Origin: Calendula officinalis
Lineage: Eukaryota; Streptophyta; Magnoliopsida; Asterales; Asteraceae
Assembly: GCA_963853835.1 (NCBI GenBank)
Contig: OY970826.1
Span: 78,300,929 to 78,364,928, forward strand
DNA: 64,000 nucleotides
Reading direction: 5' to 3'
Part shown: positions 63,526 to 64,000 of the stretch, piece by piece
Layout: each line of letters starts with the position of its first letter
Position numbering within the stretch: position 1 is the stretch's first letter
Notes under the pieces: model-generated
The model's input: the letters and a program-made list of their open reading frames with translations, nothing else
What the model was told of the DNA's origin: nothing
The model's database searches: none
Program-made: the position numbers and the translations under genes

Positions 63526-64000
63526 TGTTAAGCTCCCCAAACATCTCTGCCCTAAATACTTACATATAATCCTGGTTATGCATTTCCTAGATGCAATACA
63601 TGAGTCATCTTGAGTACCAAATGTTGAGTTCAAGTTATAGAGATCAAAAGGCACACCCTGAAGTCATTCCACGAACTATTATCATGCCAAAAGATTATAA
63701 CAAATTTCAACGAAGTTACTTATAAATTTGTCTGATATGAAGAAGAAAAAACAATCTTCATTCTTTCAATTCTGAAAACCATGGATCTAAAATAGAACAC
63801 ACAAAAAAGATTGCAGCAGTCTTTTCTATTGCCGTCATTTTAGTAAAAAGATTGCAGTTGTCTTACCCTATGCCATTAACACCTTAAACTTGATGATGCA
63901 CATATTCCACAAAATTTGATTAACACAAAAACCAATCGGGTGACAAACAGTTTCCAAGTCGTTGGGTCACCAAACCAACCAGGTTGCGTGTTTTAAAACA
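63526..64000. other. No recognisable feature
   Basis: AT-rich sequence to the window end without a convincing ORF or repeat. Confidence 0.35.

Noticed and set aside
63526..64000. Possible CRISPR-like or bacterial features
   Set aside because: The window is eukaryotic and no spaced identical repeats of that type exist.

Overview
The window is nuclear DNA of a flowering plant. It has GT-AG introns, several diverged protein-coding genes and a heavy load of LTR retrotransposons, SINEs, LINE remnants and MITEs. The extra ORF of the Ty1/copia element resembles proteins I recall from SIRE-type elements of daisy-family genomes. Asteraceae is therefore my best guess, but this is an inference.

Layout. 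1-2221 is most of a Ty3/gypsy-type LTR. 2275-3765 is a broken copia gag with a precise Stowaway-like MITE insertion. 5052-5554 is a solo copia LTR with a 5 bp target duplication. Host genes follow: a tiny two-exon membrane protein (7706-7955), an OVATE-family repressor (9156-9632) and a TPR/PB1 PHOX/CLMP1-like protein on the minus strand (10363-12672). 13-19.7 kb holds MITEs, a tandemly duplicated SINE, an MCM2 pseudogene fragment and simple repeats.

19763-34653 is a young, compound SIRE/Maximus-type copia element, LTR-body-LTR-body-LTR, inside one GGTTT target duplication. The first body is a twice-deleted derivative. The second carries full-length gag, pol and a 1142-residue additional ORF with what looks like its own promoter.

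The right half is gene-richer: an nsLTP-like gene (35388-35741, minus), a LINE 3' end, a peroxisomal SDR of the IBR1/SDRA type (38534-40047), a mitochondrial pyruvate carrier (43917-45625), a conserved plant protein of unknown function (46381-47713, minus), an alkaline ceramidase (53594-54629), a SWIB/DEK-C protein with an in-frame stop (56516-58061) and EMC3 (59087-60674). Between and inside them lie a 1.6 kb fold-back element just upstream of the pyruvate carrier, a 3.6 kb inverted-repeat element carrying a nested gypsy LTR, and several MITE families in introns and promoters.

The host genes do not form a pathway. Their order partly recalls Arabidopsis chromosome 4. The most interesting material is the compound copia element: its dispersed TACTACTGGT/TACTACTGAT motif, its double microhomology deletion, and the promoter-like region before the additional ORF. 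All exon boundaries were placed by eye from reading frame, splice consensus and recalled family sequence.
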